Part shown: one piece after another, positions 20,617-30,327 of the stretch
Layout of the letters: the number at the start of each line of letters is the position of its first letter
How positions within the stretch are numbered: the stretch's first letter is position 1
Assembly: GCF_001889605.1 (NCBI RefSeq)
Contig: NZ_CP018171.1
Span: 3,122,501-3,186,500 of the forward strand
Direction of reading: 5' to 3'
Origin: Aquibium oceanicum
Lineage (GTDB): Bacteria; Pseudomonadota; Alphaproteobacteria; Rhizobiales; Rhizobiaceae
Length of the DNA: 64,000 nucleotides
Program-made: the position numbers and the translations under genes
Notes under the pieces: model-generated
The model's database searches: none
What the model was told of the DNA's origin: nothing
The model's input: only the letters and a program-made list of their open reading frames with translations

Positions 20617-21462
20617 CTAGGGTCGATCCGCTCCCTTGGCGACGCGATCGAATGCCATGAGCCGCTCCAAGAGACCGCGCATGTCGGCCAGCCTGATCAT
20701 GTTTGGCCCGTCGGAGGAGGTCGAATTGTCCGGATCGTCGTGCGTCTCGATGAAGACCCCCGCGACCCCCACCGCGACCGCTGCGCGGGCGAGCGTCTCC
20801 ACAAAGCGCCGCTCCCCGCCCGACGAACCGCCCTGCCCTCCCGGTTGCTGCACGGAATGGGTCGCATCGAAGATCACCGGTGCGCCGATCTCCGCCATCA
20901 CCGGCAGCGCCCGCATGTCCGATACCAGCGTGTTGTAGCCGAAGGAGACGCCCCGCTCGGTGACGAGCACGTTCGGATTTCCCGAACCGGTGACCTTCGC
21001 CACCACGTTCTTCATGTCCCAGGGCGCTAGGAACTGCCCCTTCTTCACGTTGACGACCTTGCCGGTCCTTGCGGCGGCCACCAGCAGATCGGTTTGCCGG
21101 CACAGGAAGGCCGGGATCTGCAGGACGTCCACCACCTCGGAAACGACGGCACACTGCTCTTCGGTGTGGACGTCGGTCAGCACCGGAACGCCGAGCGTGG
21201 CGCGCAGATCCGCGAAGACCGGCAGGGCGGCATCGAGCCCCGCTCCCCGCGTCGCGCCGAGCGAGGTGCGGTTGGCCTTGTCGTAGCTCGTCTTGTAAAC
21301 GAACCCGATGCCGAGTTCGGCCGTGAGTTCCTTCAGCGCGCCGGCCATGTCGAAGGCATGCTGACGCGATTCGAGCTGGCAAGGCCCGGCGATAAGCGTC
21401 AGCGGCAAGTCGTTTCCGAATGCCGCGTTGCCCACGGCCACGAGCGTGTTCGCAGAACTCAT
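20617..21462 (-). CDS. kdsA: 2-dehydro-3-deoxyphosphooctonate aldolase (KDO-8-P synthase)
   Basis: A 281-aa enzyme condensing arabinose-5-phosphate and PEP to KDO-8-phosphate for lipid A-core assembly. Conserved blocks: LIAGPCQLESRQHAFDMAG near the N-terminus, YKTSYDKANRTS, PVLTDVHTEEQC and FDATHSVQQPGG. An ATGA junction with the upstream VOC gene (stop 21459-21461, start 21462) indicates coupled translation. A Cys in AGPCQLES is compatible with a metal-dependent KdsA, but I did not resolve the class. Confidence 0.95.
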   Translation of the reverse strand: MSSANTLVAVGNAAFGNDLPLTLIAGPCQLESRQHAFDMAGALKELTAELGIGFVYKTSYDKANRTSLGATRGAGLDAALPVFADLRATLGVPVLTDVHTEEQCAVVSEVVDVLQIPAFLCRQTDLLVAAARTGKVVNVKKGQFLAPWDMKNVVAKVTGSGNPNVLVTERGVSFGYNTLVSDMRALPVMAEIGAPVIFDATHSVQQPGGQGGSSGGERRFVETLARAAVAVGVAGVFIETHDDPDNSTSSDGPNMIRLADMRGLLERLMAFDRVAKGADRP

Positions 21463-22331
21463 GTACTTTCCTCGAAAATGAAGTCGGCGCCCTGCCCCGT
21501 CGTCTTCGACACCGCCAGGCGTCCGTCGCGTTCCTGCCAGGCGATCCCGCGATCCTCGAACAGCGCCCGGGTGGCGGCAAGATCGCGAACCGCGAACGTC
21601 ACGCTCTCGAAGGCGAAACTTCCGCTGCCGCCTTCGGCACCCTCCTGGGCGCTCGGGAGGATGTCGATCCGCGCATTGGCCAGGTCGATCCGGGCGCCAG
21701 CCGAAGTATCCTCCGCCCGCGCGCTGCTGATCGATGCGACCAGGGCGCCCGTCGCAGCCGGATTGGCCGCGGTGATCGTCACCGCCGCAATGCGCGAGAC
21801 GCCGTTCTCGTGATTTTCCAGCCGGGACCTGTCGACCGCCGGCGCGTTGACGCGCTCGCAGGCGAAGAAGAAGGGCACCGCATCGCGCGCAGCCGCGAAG
21901 GCAAGCCTGAAGGAGGCCACGTCGCTCTTTCCCACAGCATCGACGAAGGGCCGCGAGAAGAACAGCTCGTCGCCCGCCGACAGCCCCGCATCGCGGAACC
22001 GACGATGGTCCGCTGCAGCGTCCCCGGTCGCGAAGACCAGCGCGGAAAACCCTTCCGCGCCGATCCTCTCCCGAAAAAGCGAATCGCGCTTAACGAAGAC
22101 GTTGCCGTCGCGCTCCGCCTCCGCGCGAAGGGCCGCGTCGCCCCGCTCCAGCGGCTCCAGAAACGTGCCGTCCGCGAAATAGACACAGGCGTTGCGCGTG
22201 CCGAACGGATGGATGCCGTCCGGCGCGACGGTGAAACCCAGCGAATCAAGCCGCCCACGCGCATCCGCGAGCGATTGAGCGGGAAGGACGAGATGATCGA
22301 TCGCGAGCGGTTTCTTGGAGGCAGAAGACAT
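21459..22331 (-). CDS. VOC-superfamily (glyoxalase-like) protein
   Basis: A 290-aa protein with a glyoxalase-like opening: MSSASKKPLAIDHLVLPAQS, then ARGRLDSLGFTVAPDGIHPF and NACVYFADGTFLEPL, matching the Glyoxalase_3-type pattern of a beta-alpha-beta-beta-beta module with one His and one Glu. A second module follows (VTFAVRDLAATRALFEDRGI near the C-terminus). The ATG at 22331 is set by the domain start; the open frame runs far upstream but without similarity. Its stop overlaps the kdsA start, so the two are co-translated. Substrate unknown. Confidence 0.8.
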   Translation of the reverse strand: MSSASKKPLAIDHLVLPAQSLADARGRLDSLGFTVAPDGIHPFGTRNACVYFADGTFLEPLERGDAALRAEAERDGNVFVKRDSLFRERIGAEGFSALVFATGDAAADHRRFRDAGLSAGDELFFSRPFVDAVGKSDVASFRLAFAAARDAVPFFFACERVNAPAVDRSRLENHENGVSRIAAVTITAANPAATGALVASISSARAEDTSAGARIDLANARIDILPSAQEGAEGGSGSFAFESVTFAVRDLAATRALFEDRGIAWQERDGRLAVSKTTGQGADFIFEEST

Positions 22332-22616
22332 CGCCGCCATGTGCAACAAGTCTTCACGCCGCGCAAGGACGTGAGGCATTCGCCGCTCGAGATCCGGCTC
22401 GCCGGCACGCCGCCGAAACAGCAGCGGGCTAGCCTGACGCAAGTTTCCGGGTATAGCCGCTGCGGCTGTTGCAATCGGTTTTCTCCCGAATAGGCTTGAA
22501 ACGAGGCGGCCGTGTTCCAGATGCGGCACGGGGATCACAGGGCGGAGTGTGCGGCTTCCATGTCGTCGACAGTATTTTTCGGCTCGTCCGCGGGCATGAT
22601 GCATCACGGACGAGCA

Positions 22617-23477
22617 ATGGCGGCTGACAGGCTCCGCCGCTTTTTCCTCTCGTTTTCCCTCATGCTTATAGCCGTGGCGCTCGGTGCCTGTTCGACATCG
22701 GAGGTGATGCGTACTTCGGCCCCGGTGCCGACCTCGGCCTCCTCGAAATACGCCGCCATCGTCATCGACGCCAACAGCGGCCGAACGCTGCATGCCGTCG
22801 CTGCCGACGAACCGCGTTATCCGGCCTCGCTCACCAAGATGATGACGTTGTACATGGTGTTCGAAGCGATCCAGCAGGGGCGCATGACGCCCTCCACGCA
22901 GATCCCGGTGTCGGCCTACGCGGCATCGCGGCCGCCGACGAAGCTCTACCTCAAGGCCGGACAGTCGGTGGATGCCGACACGGCCATGCGCTCCCTGGCC
23001 ACCAAGTCGGCCAACGACGTCGCCACTGCCGTCGCCGAGTATCTCGGCGGCAGCGAGACCCGTTTCGCCGACATGATGACCGCCAAGGCGCGGCAACTGG
23101 GCATGACCCATACAGTGTTCCGCAACGCGTCGGGCTTGCCCGATGCCCAGCAGCGCACGACCGCCCGCGACATGGCGGTCCTAAGCCTTGCGCTTCGCCG
23201 GCACTTTCCCTCGATGTATGGCTATTTCGGCCTGCGCGGCTTCGCTTACCGCGGCAAGACCATCAGGGGCCACAACAAGGTGCTCGACATGGTCTCCGGC
23301 GCCGACGGCATCAAGACCGGCTATACCCGCGCCTCGGGCTTCAACCTCGCGACCTCCGTCAGCCGCGACGGCAAGCGCCTCGTGGCCGTCGTCATGGGCG
23401 AAAAGACCGCCCGCGAACGCGACGCCCTGATGGCGCAGCTCGTGGAGCGGTTCCTTCCGGAGGCGTCGCGGCGGTGA
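22617..23477 (+). CDS. D-alanyl-D-alanine carboxypeptidase, lipoprotein-type (PBP5/6 family)
   Basis: A 286-aa serine peptidase of the S11 family that trims the pentapeptide of peptidoglycan. The active-site set is complete: SLTK (SxxK), SAND (SxN) and GIKTGYTRASGFN (KTG). A hydrophobic N-terminus ends in LIAVALGACSTSE, a lipobox, so it is probably an envelope lipoprotein. I chose the ATG at 22617 because a GGA lies 9 nt upstream and the next residues lead into the signal; upstream Met codons are possible. It is divergent from the VOC-kdsA pair. Confidence 0.88.
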   Translation: MAADRLRRFFLSFSLMLIAVALGACSTSEVMRTSAPVPTSASSKYAAIVIDANSGRTLHAVAADEPRYPASLTKMMTLYMVFEAIQQGRMTPSTQIPVSAYAASRPPTKLYLKAGQSVDADTAMRSLATKSANDVATAVAEYLGGSETRFADMMTAKARQLGMTHTVFRNASGLPDAQQRTTARDMAVLSLALRRHFPSMYGYFGLRGFAYRGKTIRGHNKVLDMVSGADGIKTGYTRASGFNLATSVSRDGKRLVAVVMGEKTARERDALMAQLVERFLPEASRR

Positions 23478-23491
23478 CGCGGTCGCACCGA

Positions 23492-24065
23492 GCTCACCTT
23501 TCTCGGTAGCTGAACCGGGGATCGAGGAACGAGCACGTTGTGGGTTAAGGTGTCGAAAACCCTCAGTACCAGGATCGTTCTGGCCGTCGCGAGATGAACG
23601 TGAACGCTCCATGGCTCATATGTCGTTCGGGCTTACTGCCTCTTGCTGGTCGTTACGCAGCTTCGCCCTTTCACGCCGCTTCGGCGTCTTGTTCCTAAAG
23701 CACATCCGGGGATCGATGAAACGATTGTGATGTGACGCGTGTCCTGGCTACTGATTCAATCATCGATTCCGATGGAGGTGGACGATGGCGAAGGCATTGG
23801 GTGAGGACTAAACCGGACGCGCTCCAGGTTGCAAACCAGGTCCCTGCAAATGCGCTAGTTTCGCTTCAGGTTGATGTTTCTTGCGCTTCAGAAGGACGTG
23901 GAAACGCCAGTATCCGTAGCGCACGCGTGTTGCGCAGATCTCATTGATCTGAAACTGGATGCCGACCTCATCGCTGAGATGACGGTGGAGCATGACATGC
24001 GAGGAACGCTGCGCGGCGGTTCGGAGAGGCGTGGAAACGCGCGAGATATCCCACGATAGGTTCAA
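23492..24065 (-). pseudogene. Decayed IS3-family transposase orfB relic
   Basis: No intact gene lies between the carboxypeptidase and the sulfotransferase. On the minus strand three blocks in order match IS3-type OrfB: ATRVRYGYWRFHVLLKRK (near 23935-23870), FRNKTPKRRERAKLRNDQQ (near 23700-23640) and, in another frame, LDPRFSYRER (near 23530-23495). They are separated by stops, frame changes and ~130 bp of unrelated sequence, so this is a dead remnant. It belongs to a different branch from the intact element at 6510-7783. It marks the edge of the polysaccharide island. Confidence 0.75.
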
Positions 24066-24151
24066 CGACTGCGGAACCGCGAAAGAATGCTTTTAAAAGA
24101 GCCGCAGCAGACCAATGTTCGAGAAAACACAGGCGGAACCGATGGCCAAAA

Positions 24152-25114
24152 TCACTTCGTGACCGATCCAACCAGTTTCGCGACGATGGACAGCATCGCC
24201 CGCTCAAAGTCCGAGACTGCCACTGGCGGGCGTTCTGGCACAACATCCGACGAGCACACTACCGTCGGACGACCGCGAACGAATTTGTTGACGTATTCGA
24301 CAGCAGGCGCGAACTTTTTCTGCAGAAACGCCGCTTCATCCCGGGTTAGCACCATTGGCTCCCGCTTCCGCTCGAGTTTCATGAGCGCATCACTGATGTA
24401 GGTGGCGAAGGCTACGTTGTTAGGTGCGAATGCGTTCATGAGCCGCTGCAGTTCCGTTTCCTTGGGAGAAAGCGACCGGTTGACCACGACCTTTTCGTCT
24501 GGCGTGAAGCCGGCGCCTAGGATTTCGGAGAAGAACAGCTCCGAGAGCCGATCTCGCCATTCCTCGTAATTGTAGGCGACGATACATTCGTCTCCGAAAC
24601 CCTTCTCGGCGTTTAAGATCGAGTGTCGATAAAGTGGTTCCCAGTTCACGATGTACTCGCCGAAGGATTTCGTTTCGCCCGATCTCTTCACCTGCTGAGA
24701 ATAGGTGGAGAAGGCCGCCTGGTCGATATCGCGGACTAGGTAAACGTACTTCGGCGTATAGTTGTATTGGGCCGCTGCAGCGGCGACTGCCGCGGTCTTC
24801 GGTCCATCCGGAAAAATCAAGTACTCCGACGAAAACAGGACGTGCTTTCCACGAGCTGATTGGAGAATTCGGCTGAATTGTCTAATGTATCCTTCCTTGT
24901 CTGCGATCTGGTGTGGCAGGTTTGGCCGCAGATAATTCGCAAGCTCGACGCCGTTCCCGGACGTGATCTCGCCTGCCTTCGCCTCATCGAACATATGTCC
25001 CCTCGGATAGAGGATTCCGGCCTCGTCAAGGCGATCGGCATGCCTTGCGAAAAGCATCTGCAGGAACGATGTACCGGTCTTCGGAGCGCCAGCATGTAGA
25101 TAGAGATCAGGCAT
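24152..25114 (-). CDS. Sulfotransferase-like protein
   Basis: A 320-aa P-loop protein. The first residues (YLHAGAPKTGTSFLQMLF) form the 5'-phosphosulfate binding loop typical of PAPS-dependent sulfotransferases, and a later segment YVYLVRDIDQAAFSTYSQQ could be the 3'-phosphate site (Arg and Ser). There is no signal peptide. It follows the large glycosyltransferase on the same strand (134-bp gap) and may sulfate or otherwise decorate that polysaccharide. Base composition is visibly lower in GC than the flanks, fitting acquisition. Confidence 0.75.
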   Translation of the reverse strand: MPDLYLHAGAPKTGTSFLQMLFARHADRLDEAGILYPRGHMFDEAKAGEITSGNGVELANYLRPNLPHQIADKEGYIRQFSRILQSARGKHVLFSSEYLIFPDGPKTAAVAAAAAQYNYTPKYVYLVRDIDQAAFSTYSQQVKRSGETKSFGEYIVNWEPLYRHSILNAEKGFGDECIVAYNYEEWRDRLSELFFSEILGAGFTPDEKVVVNRSLSPKETELQRLMNAFAPNNVAFATYISDALMKLERKREPMVLTRDEAAFLQKKFAPAVEYVNKFVRGRPTVVCSSDVVPERPPVAVSDFERAMLSIVAKLVGSVTK

Positions 25115-25248
25115 TCATGTGTCCGCTAAATTTCTCGTCGCGTCGAACTGATGCAAAACAAATATTCTAGACGATGTTCAAAACAGTAAGTCTAGTCACT
25201 CACGTCCACAGTTGAGTTCCAACAAAGAAATATTCCGACGAAATTTCT

Positions 25249-28200
25249 TCATTTCTCGTATCCGGCACGCGTTTGCGCTGCATGATAGACATCGCTGTAT
25301 GCTTCGATCATTCCGTCCATCGTGTACTCCGCATCGAAGCGGGCTTTGGCACGCTCGCCGGCACCGCGGCGGCTCTTGGGATCCATGAGTGACCGGATCG
25401 CGGCGACAAAGCCATCGACGTCCACCTTGCCACCTTTCAACGGGACGATGATTCCCCCGCTGTCCGACCCGGTCCCGAGCATCGCGGGGATCTCACCGAC
25501 ATCGGTTGCAATCACCGGTCGCGACTGTGCAATCATTTCGAGAAGCACGAGAGGCATCGATTCACCGACGAAAAAGCTCGGCAGGATTCCTATGTCGGCG
25601 ACTGCGATATAGTCCTGCAGATTGGCGACCTGTCCGTAGAGATGGACATGCTCGGGCACCTTCCGCGCGATTTCGTCGGCGGCCGGCCCTTCTCCTATCA
25701 GCATGAGATCGACCTTGTCTCCAGCGAGGTTCAGCCGTTCGACCATTTCCAACGCAGCAAACCAGCCTTTTTCCGGTATCGCGCGAGTTGCTAGGCAAAG
25801 TACGATCGCGTCGTCACGCAAACCGAGCGACCTTCGCGACAGCAAGCGCGAAGGCTTGATTGCCACACCGTTGGCAATGGTCAGTTCCCGCTCCGGCATC
25901 CCGTACACATCGAATACTCGCCGATTCTTCCGGGCCGTTGGAATCCACGTATCTACCCGCTCCAGCAAGGGCGGCATCCGGTCGGCAAAGCTGAGGTCGA
26001 TCTGCGGATTGTCGAGATGGGTCTCGTAGCAGCCATGCATCGTCACCACCCATGGCAGGTCCCGGAGATCGGCGATGTGATCCTGCACATAGCGGTCGGC
26101 CCACCAGATCGAGGAGTGAACCACGTCGACGTCGTAGCGGCGCACCATCTCGGCGAAGGTCTCGGGCATCTCGTCGGCGTGGAGCAGGGCAACGCGGTCG
26201 TCGATCTGCGAGACCACCTGGGGATGGTCCGTGAACGCGCGCACGTTCAGGAGCACGGCGCGGCCACCGCGTTTCGTCCAGGCGTTCGCCAGCCGGATGC
26301 CGAACATCTGGCCGCCGCCGGGGGAAAGATCCGAGACGACGACGAGCACGGTCGGCAGTTCCTTCCGCACTCCGTTCATCTCCGCCTGTTCCAGGATGCG
26401 GGTACGGACCGCCATGTCCTCGACGCCAAACCGGTCGAGATCCTCGGTGGTGAACCGCTCGATCGCCTCGCGCGTCTCGTCGCCGATGCTGTAGGTCCTG
26501 CCGACGTAGTCCCTGACCTTCGCGAACTCGTCGAAGTATCGCGTCGATCCCTCCGTCGACTTCGTCACCGTCTCGGGATGCCGGCGGTGGAGGTTGAGCG
26601 GCTGTTCGCAGTAGGCGACCTTGCCGCCGCGCATCGCACGCAGATAGAAATACCAGTCTCCGCAAAGCCGCATCGATTGCAGCGTCTCGGCGAAGTTCGG
26701 CTCGGGATCGATCCGGCGGAAGACGAGGCTGCTGGCGTTCGGGATGCAGTTCGCGATCCCCAGCCCCGCCTGCGCCTCCTCGTGATCGGTGGCAACGTAG
26801 GGACGCGACCAGCGGCCGTGGTTGATCCGGTTGAGATAGATCTCCTCGTAGTCGCCATAGACCTGGCCTTCGGTGCCAATCGGCACCGATTTCACGTAGG
26901 CGAGGAAAACGTTCCTGTCCTCCAGCGCGGGGATGAGCGCCGACAACAGCCCCGGCTCACAGGAATCGTCCGCCTCGGCGATCCAGATCAGATCGCTCTG
27001 CGCCAATTCCATACCGCGCAGCCACTGGGCGAAGGGCGACCCGCTGTTCTCGTCATTGACGACCAGACGCGTGCCGGGCCGCCTCCGCACCCAGTCCTCC
27101 AGAATCTTGACCGAGCCATCCCTGGAACGGTCGTCCAGGAGGATGAGCTCGAAATCCTGGTAGGTCTGCGCGGCGATCGTCTCAAGCCGTTCCGGCAGGA
27201 ACTTTTCGTAGTTGTAGTTCGGCACCACGACACTGACATGGGGCGCCAGCCCGGCCGCCTCGCGAATGTGGTGCAGCAGCTTGGGGCCCGCCGAAGCCAC
27301 CGTGTACTCATTCTCCACGAGTTCGCGCCCCGCTTGCCCCTCGGCGCGGAGGCGGTCTTCGTCCTGCATATATGCGAGCACGGCGTCCGCCATCGCCTCG
27401 GCGTCCATGAAGGGCACGGACATGCCGCATCCCTGCCCCACGAACTCCGGCATGCCGCCGGCCTTCTCGAAACAGACGATCGGGGCGAGCGCAGTCGCGG
27501 CGTCGAGGCAGACGAGCGGGAACGGATCCTCCTGCGAGGTCAGCAGGAAGAGATCGGCCGCGCGCAGATAGCGCATGATGTCGGGTTCGTAGCCGGTGAA
27601 GACCACCTTGCCCTCAAGGCCTTTCTCCGACACCAGCTTCTCGCACTGTTCCTGGTCCGGTCCGCCGCCGACCCAGAGAAACCGCACTTCGCGAACTCTT
27701 TCCTTCAGGACGCGTTCGGCCACATCCACGAATGTCTCGGGAGACTTTCTCCAGTGCAGAACGCCGCACGCGGCGACCAGGAACGCGTCCGGGTCCAGGC
27801 CGAGTGCCTCCTTGATCGCGCGTTTGGAATCGAAACCGAGCGAGTTGTCGCGCGGTGAAGCGTCGACGAAGCCATGTACCGTACGCAGCCGCTCCGGTTG
27901 GAAGCCGTAACCATCCTTGATCGCGGTAGCGACGGCCTCGCTTCCGGCGATGATGGTGTCCGCCCTGTCGAGGATAAGGCGGAATTCGCTTTCCAGGGAC
28001 GCGAGCAGCTTCGGAAGTTCGTGCACGAATGCGAGAACCGGCGTCTTCTCCCGCCAGTATGAAAGGAATTTGCCGCTGGCGGCGGAATTCAGGAACACAG
28101 CCTGGACCGAGGGACCGGCAAACGCCTCGAGCCGGCGTGACACGTCCTCCGGCGTCGCGCCTTTCGCTTCTGCTTCCAGGTCGAAGGTCTCGGCGATCCG

Positions 28201-29067
28201 GCGGAAATGGTCGAGGAAGGGGCCGCCCTTCGCCGTGACGAACTTCACCTCGAACTTGGTCGAGGTCAGCAGCCACTCTGCGAAGACCCGCGCCACGCGC
28301 TGCGCACCGCCGAGTTCGGCGTCATGACTGACGATGAGGATCGTGCCGCGGTCCCGCGCTACTCCCCCGCTCAGTCCGGCCGCCCCGGTCGGCGAACGCC
28401 CCTCGGCGCGGCCTGAACTCAGGAAGTGATGCAACGGAGATAGCCCTGCGGCCGCGACATCCGGATTGCGCGCGAGATAGTATGCCGCATCGAAAAGCGG
28501 TCCGCATTCGCGACCCTCGCGCCAGCCGAAGAGCGCATAGTGGACCAGCGGATCGAATCCGTAGTCGATCACCTCCGGATAGCGGGCGGCATAGAAGAGC
28601 GGATCGAAAAAAGGGTTTGCCCGAAGACCGCCCGGAAGTCCGTATTTGAGATAGTGGTCGAGCGGCGTGATGCCCGATCCGCCCTTCAGGTAGGTGTCGG
28701 AATAGAACCGGTCGTCGAAGAGACTGTACTTGCGCAAGATGTGGCAATGAACCAGACGCAGCCTCTCGAGGTCATCGTGGATTACGTCGATGACCGTCAG
28801 ATCCTGCGCGAACGGCAGGAGTTCGCTTAGCAGCGACCGGTAGTTCCGCTTCGCGTTCTCGCCCACCGTCGACAGCTTTCGCGCGACGTCCTCCTGTAAC
28901 CGCCGATCTCTTTCCTGCTGCGCGGCAACCCCGCCCAGCGTCCTAAGCCTGCTGCGTAGCTCCGCCGTCCCGCCATTGGCGAGCAGCCGGAAAGCCGTGG
29001 CGAAATGGCGGCCGGCGAGGCTCGGGCGCCGGGCATAGAGCCCGAGGAGTGAGAGGGGAAAGCTCAT
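25249..29067 (-). CDS. Three-module glycosyltransferase (GT4-GT2-GT4)
   Basis: A 1272-aa cytosolic or membrane-associated protein with three sugar-transfer modules. Residues ~117-225 hold three degenerate repeats of the form FD-x-Y-x-NPDV-x-PLxHY-x-G-x-EGR (for example FDAAYYLARNPDVAAAGLSP). Residues ~240-610 are a GT4 domain (GTILIVSHDAELGGAQRVAR ... PFPLVCLDA). Residues ~615-850 are a GT2 domain (SVVVPNYNYEKFLPERLE, LLDDRSRDGS, WIAEADD). Residues ~905-1265 are a second GT4 domain (VVVSDLSPGGGQMFGIRLA, GESMPLVLLEM). The protein could make several linkages of a repeat unit of capsule, EPS or O-antigen. It is 40 bp downstream of the epimerase gene. Confidence 0.88.
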   Translation of the reverse strand: MSFPLSLLGLYARRPSLAGRHFATAFRLLANGGTAELRSRLRTLGGVAAQQERDRRLQEDVARKLSTVGENAKRNYRSLLSELLPFAQDLTVIDVIHDDLERLRLVHCHILRKYSLFDDRFYSDTYLKGGSGITPLDHYLKYGLPGGLRANPFFDPLFYAARYPEVIDYGFDPLVHYALFGWREGRECGPLFDAAYYLARNPDVAAAGLSPLHHFLSSGRAEGRSPTGAAGLSGGVARDRGTILIVSHDAELGGAQRVARVFAEWLLTSTKFEVKFVTAKGGPFLDHFRRIAETFDLEAEAKGATPEDVSRRLEAFAGPSVQAVFLNSAASGKFLSYWREKTPVLAFVHELPKLLASLESEFRLILDRADTIIAGSEAVATAIKDGYGFQPERLRTVHGFVDASPRDNSLGFDSKRAIKEALGLDPDAFLVAACGVLHWRKSPETFVDVAERVLKERVREVRFLWVGGGPDQEQCEKLVSEKGLEGKVVFTGYEPDIMRYLRAADLFLLTSQEDPFPLVCLDAATALAPIVCFEKAGGMPEFVGQGCGMSVPFMDAEAMADAVLAYMQDEDRLRAEGQAGRELVENEYTVASAGPKLLHHIREAAGLAPHVSVVVPNYNYEKFLPERLETIAAQTYQDFELILLDDRSRDGSVKILEDWVRRRPGTRLVVNDENSGSPFAQWLRGMELAQSDLIWIAEADDSCEPGLLSALIPALEDRNVFLAYVKSVPIGTEGQVYGDYEEIYLNRINHGRWSRPYVATDHEEAQAGLGIANCIPNASSLVFRRIDPEPNFAETLQSMRLCGDWYFYLRAMRGGKVAYCEQPLNLHRRHPETVTKSTEGSTRYFDEFAKVRDYVGRTYSIGDETREAIERFTTEDLDRFGVEDMAVRTRILEQAEMNGVRKELPTVLVVVSDLSPGGGQMFGIRLANAWTKRGGRAVLLNVRAFTDHPQVVSQIDDRVALLHADEMPETFAEMVRRYDVDVVHSSIWWADRYVQDHIADLRDLPWVVTMHGCYETHLDNPQIDLSFADRMPPLLERVDTWIPTARKNRRVFDVYGMPERELTIANGVAIKPSRLLSRRSLGLRDDAIVLCLATRAIPEKGWFAALEMVERLNLAGDKVDLMLIGEGPAADEIARKVPEHVHLYGQVANLQDYIAVADIGILPSFFVGESMPLVLLEMIAQSRPVIATDVGEIPAMLGTGSDSGGIIVPLKGGKVDVDGFVAAIRSLMDPKSRRGAGERAKARFDAEYTMDGMIEAYSDVYHAAQTRAGYEK

Positions 29068-29107
29068 TCGGCTTGCGCGCTACATGAAACGTATCGGTAT
29101 CCGGGCA

Positions 29108-30046
29108 TCAGCGGGGCTGCCGCAGTGCCGGCGAGAACTCCGCCAGCGTCCGTTCCAGACCCACCCTGAACGGCGTCTTCGGCCGCCAGCCCAACAGCGA
29201 CGCCGCCCGGCTTATGTCGAGCTGGTTCACCGCCACGTCGGTCTTCCTGACATCCGCATACTCTCGCTCGATCCGAACGCCCAGGATTTCCTCGATCGCC
29301 CCGAGAATCTCCGAGACCGAACGCGCTTCACCGCTGCCTATGTTGATGATGCCGCGCGCTGCCCGAGCCTCCCCTAAGGCAAGCTCGATAGCATCGATCA
29401 CGTCGTCGATGAAGACATAATCACGGCGTGCGCTGCCGTCTCCGATGACCTTCACGGGGAGTCCGTCCTGATGCCGACCAAGTATCGCGGGGATGAGACC
29501 CTGCGCCTTCCGATAGTGCTGCCCCGGCCCGAACGGATTGGCGAGCCGCAGGATCACGTAATCCAGCCCGTCGACCGAGCCATGCATCTGGATGTACTTT
29601 TCGACCATCAACTTGGTGAGGCCGTGCGAACTGATCGGATTGGTTTCGCTGTCCTCTCGGATCGGCACCTCGTTCGTGGGGCCGTAGACCGTGCCGCCGG
29701 AGGAAAGGAAAACGTATCGCCTGACGCCTGCGGCGACGCAGTTCTGCAGGAAGGCCACGTGCGGGATCACGTTGTCGCGGATGTCGGCAATGCTGTGCAG
29801 GTTCTGCATTCCAGGGCTGGAGGTGCTGACGAGCTGGACCACGGTGTCAAGGCCGTCCAGGGCCGAGACCATGGCGAGTGGATCGGTGAAGTTCGCCTCC
29901 ACGAGTTCCGCCACGCCGCCATGGGCGGCGACGAAGTCGGGGCCGAAATGCCGCGAGACCGCCATGAACTTCCGTCCTCGGGAATGCAGTCGCTGAGCGA
30001 GATGGCGCCCGATGAATCCATTGGCGCCGAAAATGCCGATCATCAA
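29108..30046 (-). CDS. NAD-dependent epimerase/dehydratase (GalE-like) with altered catalytic Tyr
   Basis: A 312-aa extended short-chain dehydrogenase. The Rossmann loop IGIFGANGFIGRHLAQ is intact and SSGGTVYGPTN contains the catalytic Ser/Thr region. The YxxxK motif reads HGLTK in NPISSHGLTKLMVEK: His (codon CAC) stands where Tyr is expected. The Lys is kept. It heads the polysaccharide run epimerase-glycosyltransferase-sulfotransferase and probably supplies or modifies a nucleotide sugar, unless the Tyr change has abolished activity. Confidence 0.85.
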   Translation of the reverse strand: MMIGIFGANGFIGRHLAQRLHSRGRKFMAVSRHFGPDFVAAHGGVAELVEANFTDPLAMVSALDGLDTVVQLVSTSSPGMQNLHSIADIRDNVIPHVAFLQNCVAAGVRRYVFLSSGGTVYGPTNEVPIREDSETNPISSHGLTKLMVEKYIQMHGSVDGLDYVILRLANPFGPGQHYRKAQGLIPAILGRHQDGLPVKVIGDGSARRDYVFIDDVIDAIELALGEARAARGIINIGSGEARSVSEILGAIEEILGVRIEREYADVRKTDVAVNQLDISRAASLLGWRPKTPFRVGLERTLAEFSPALRQPR

Positions 30047-30327
30047 TTCCCCACGCTAAGTTATCTGATCCCTTGGCCGGACCCATAGCCGACAGATGTG
30101 CGAAAGACCATGTTTGTTTGACGGAGATCGATCCATGCGATCCTCCCGCCGCTCTCGTCAGCTACGGCAAGGGAGGGAATGGTCTACGCCATGCTTTTGA
30201 CGAACGGGAACTTGACGACGTCTGAAACGACTGGCGGTAACCGGGTTCGGGAGCTGCAAGGAACAGACGCGCTGCGGTTCGACTGTTGTGTTTACCGCGG
30301 ATTTCAAGGAAACGCGCCGCAACGGTC

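Noticed and set aside
22332-23111. Upstream extension of the VOC gene
   Set aside because: It is antisense to the carboxypeptidase and carries no VOC signature.
23785-23810. MAKALGED on the plus strand as an IS630-type transposase start
   Set aside because: Only eight residues before a stop; not enough to claim a second element. The OrfB relic on the minus strand explains the region better.
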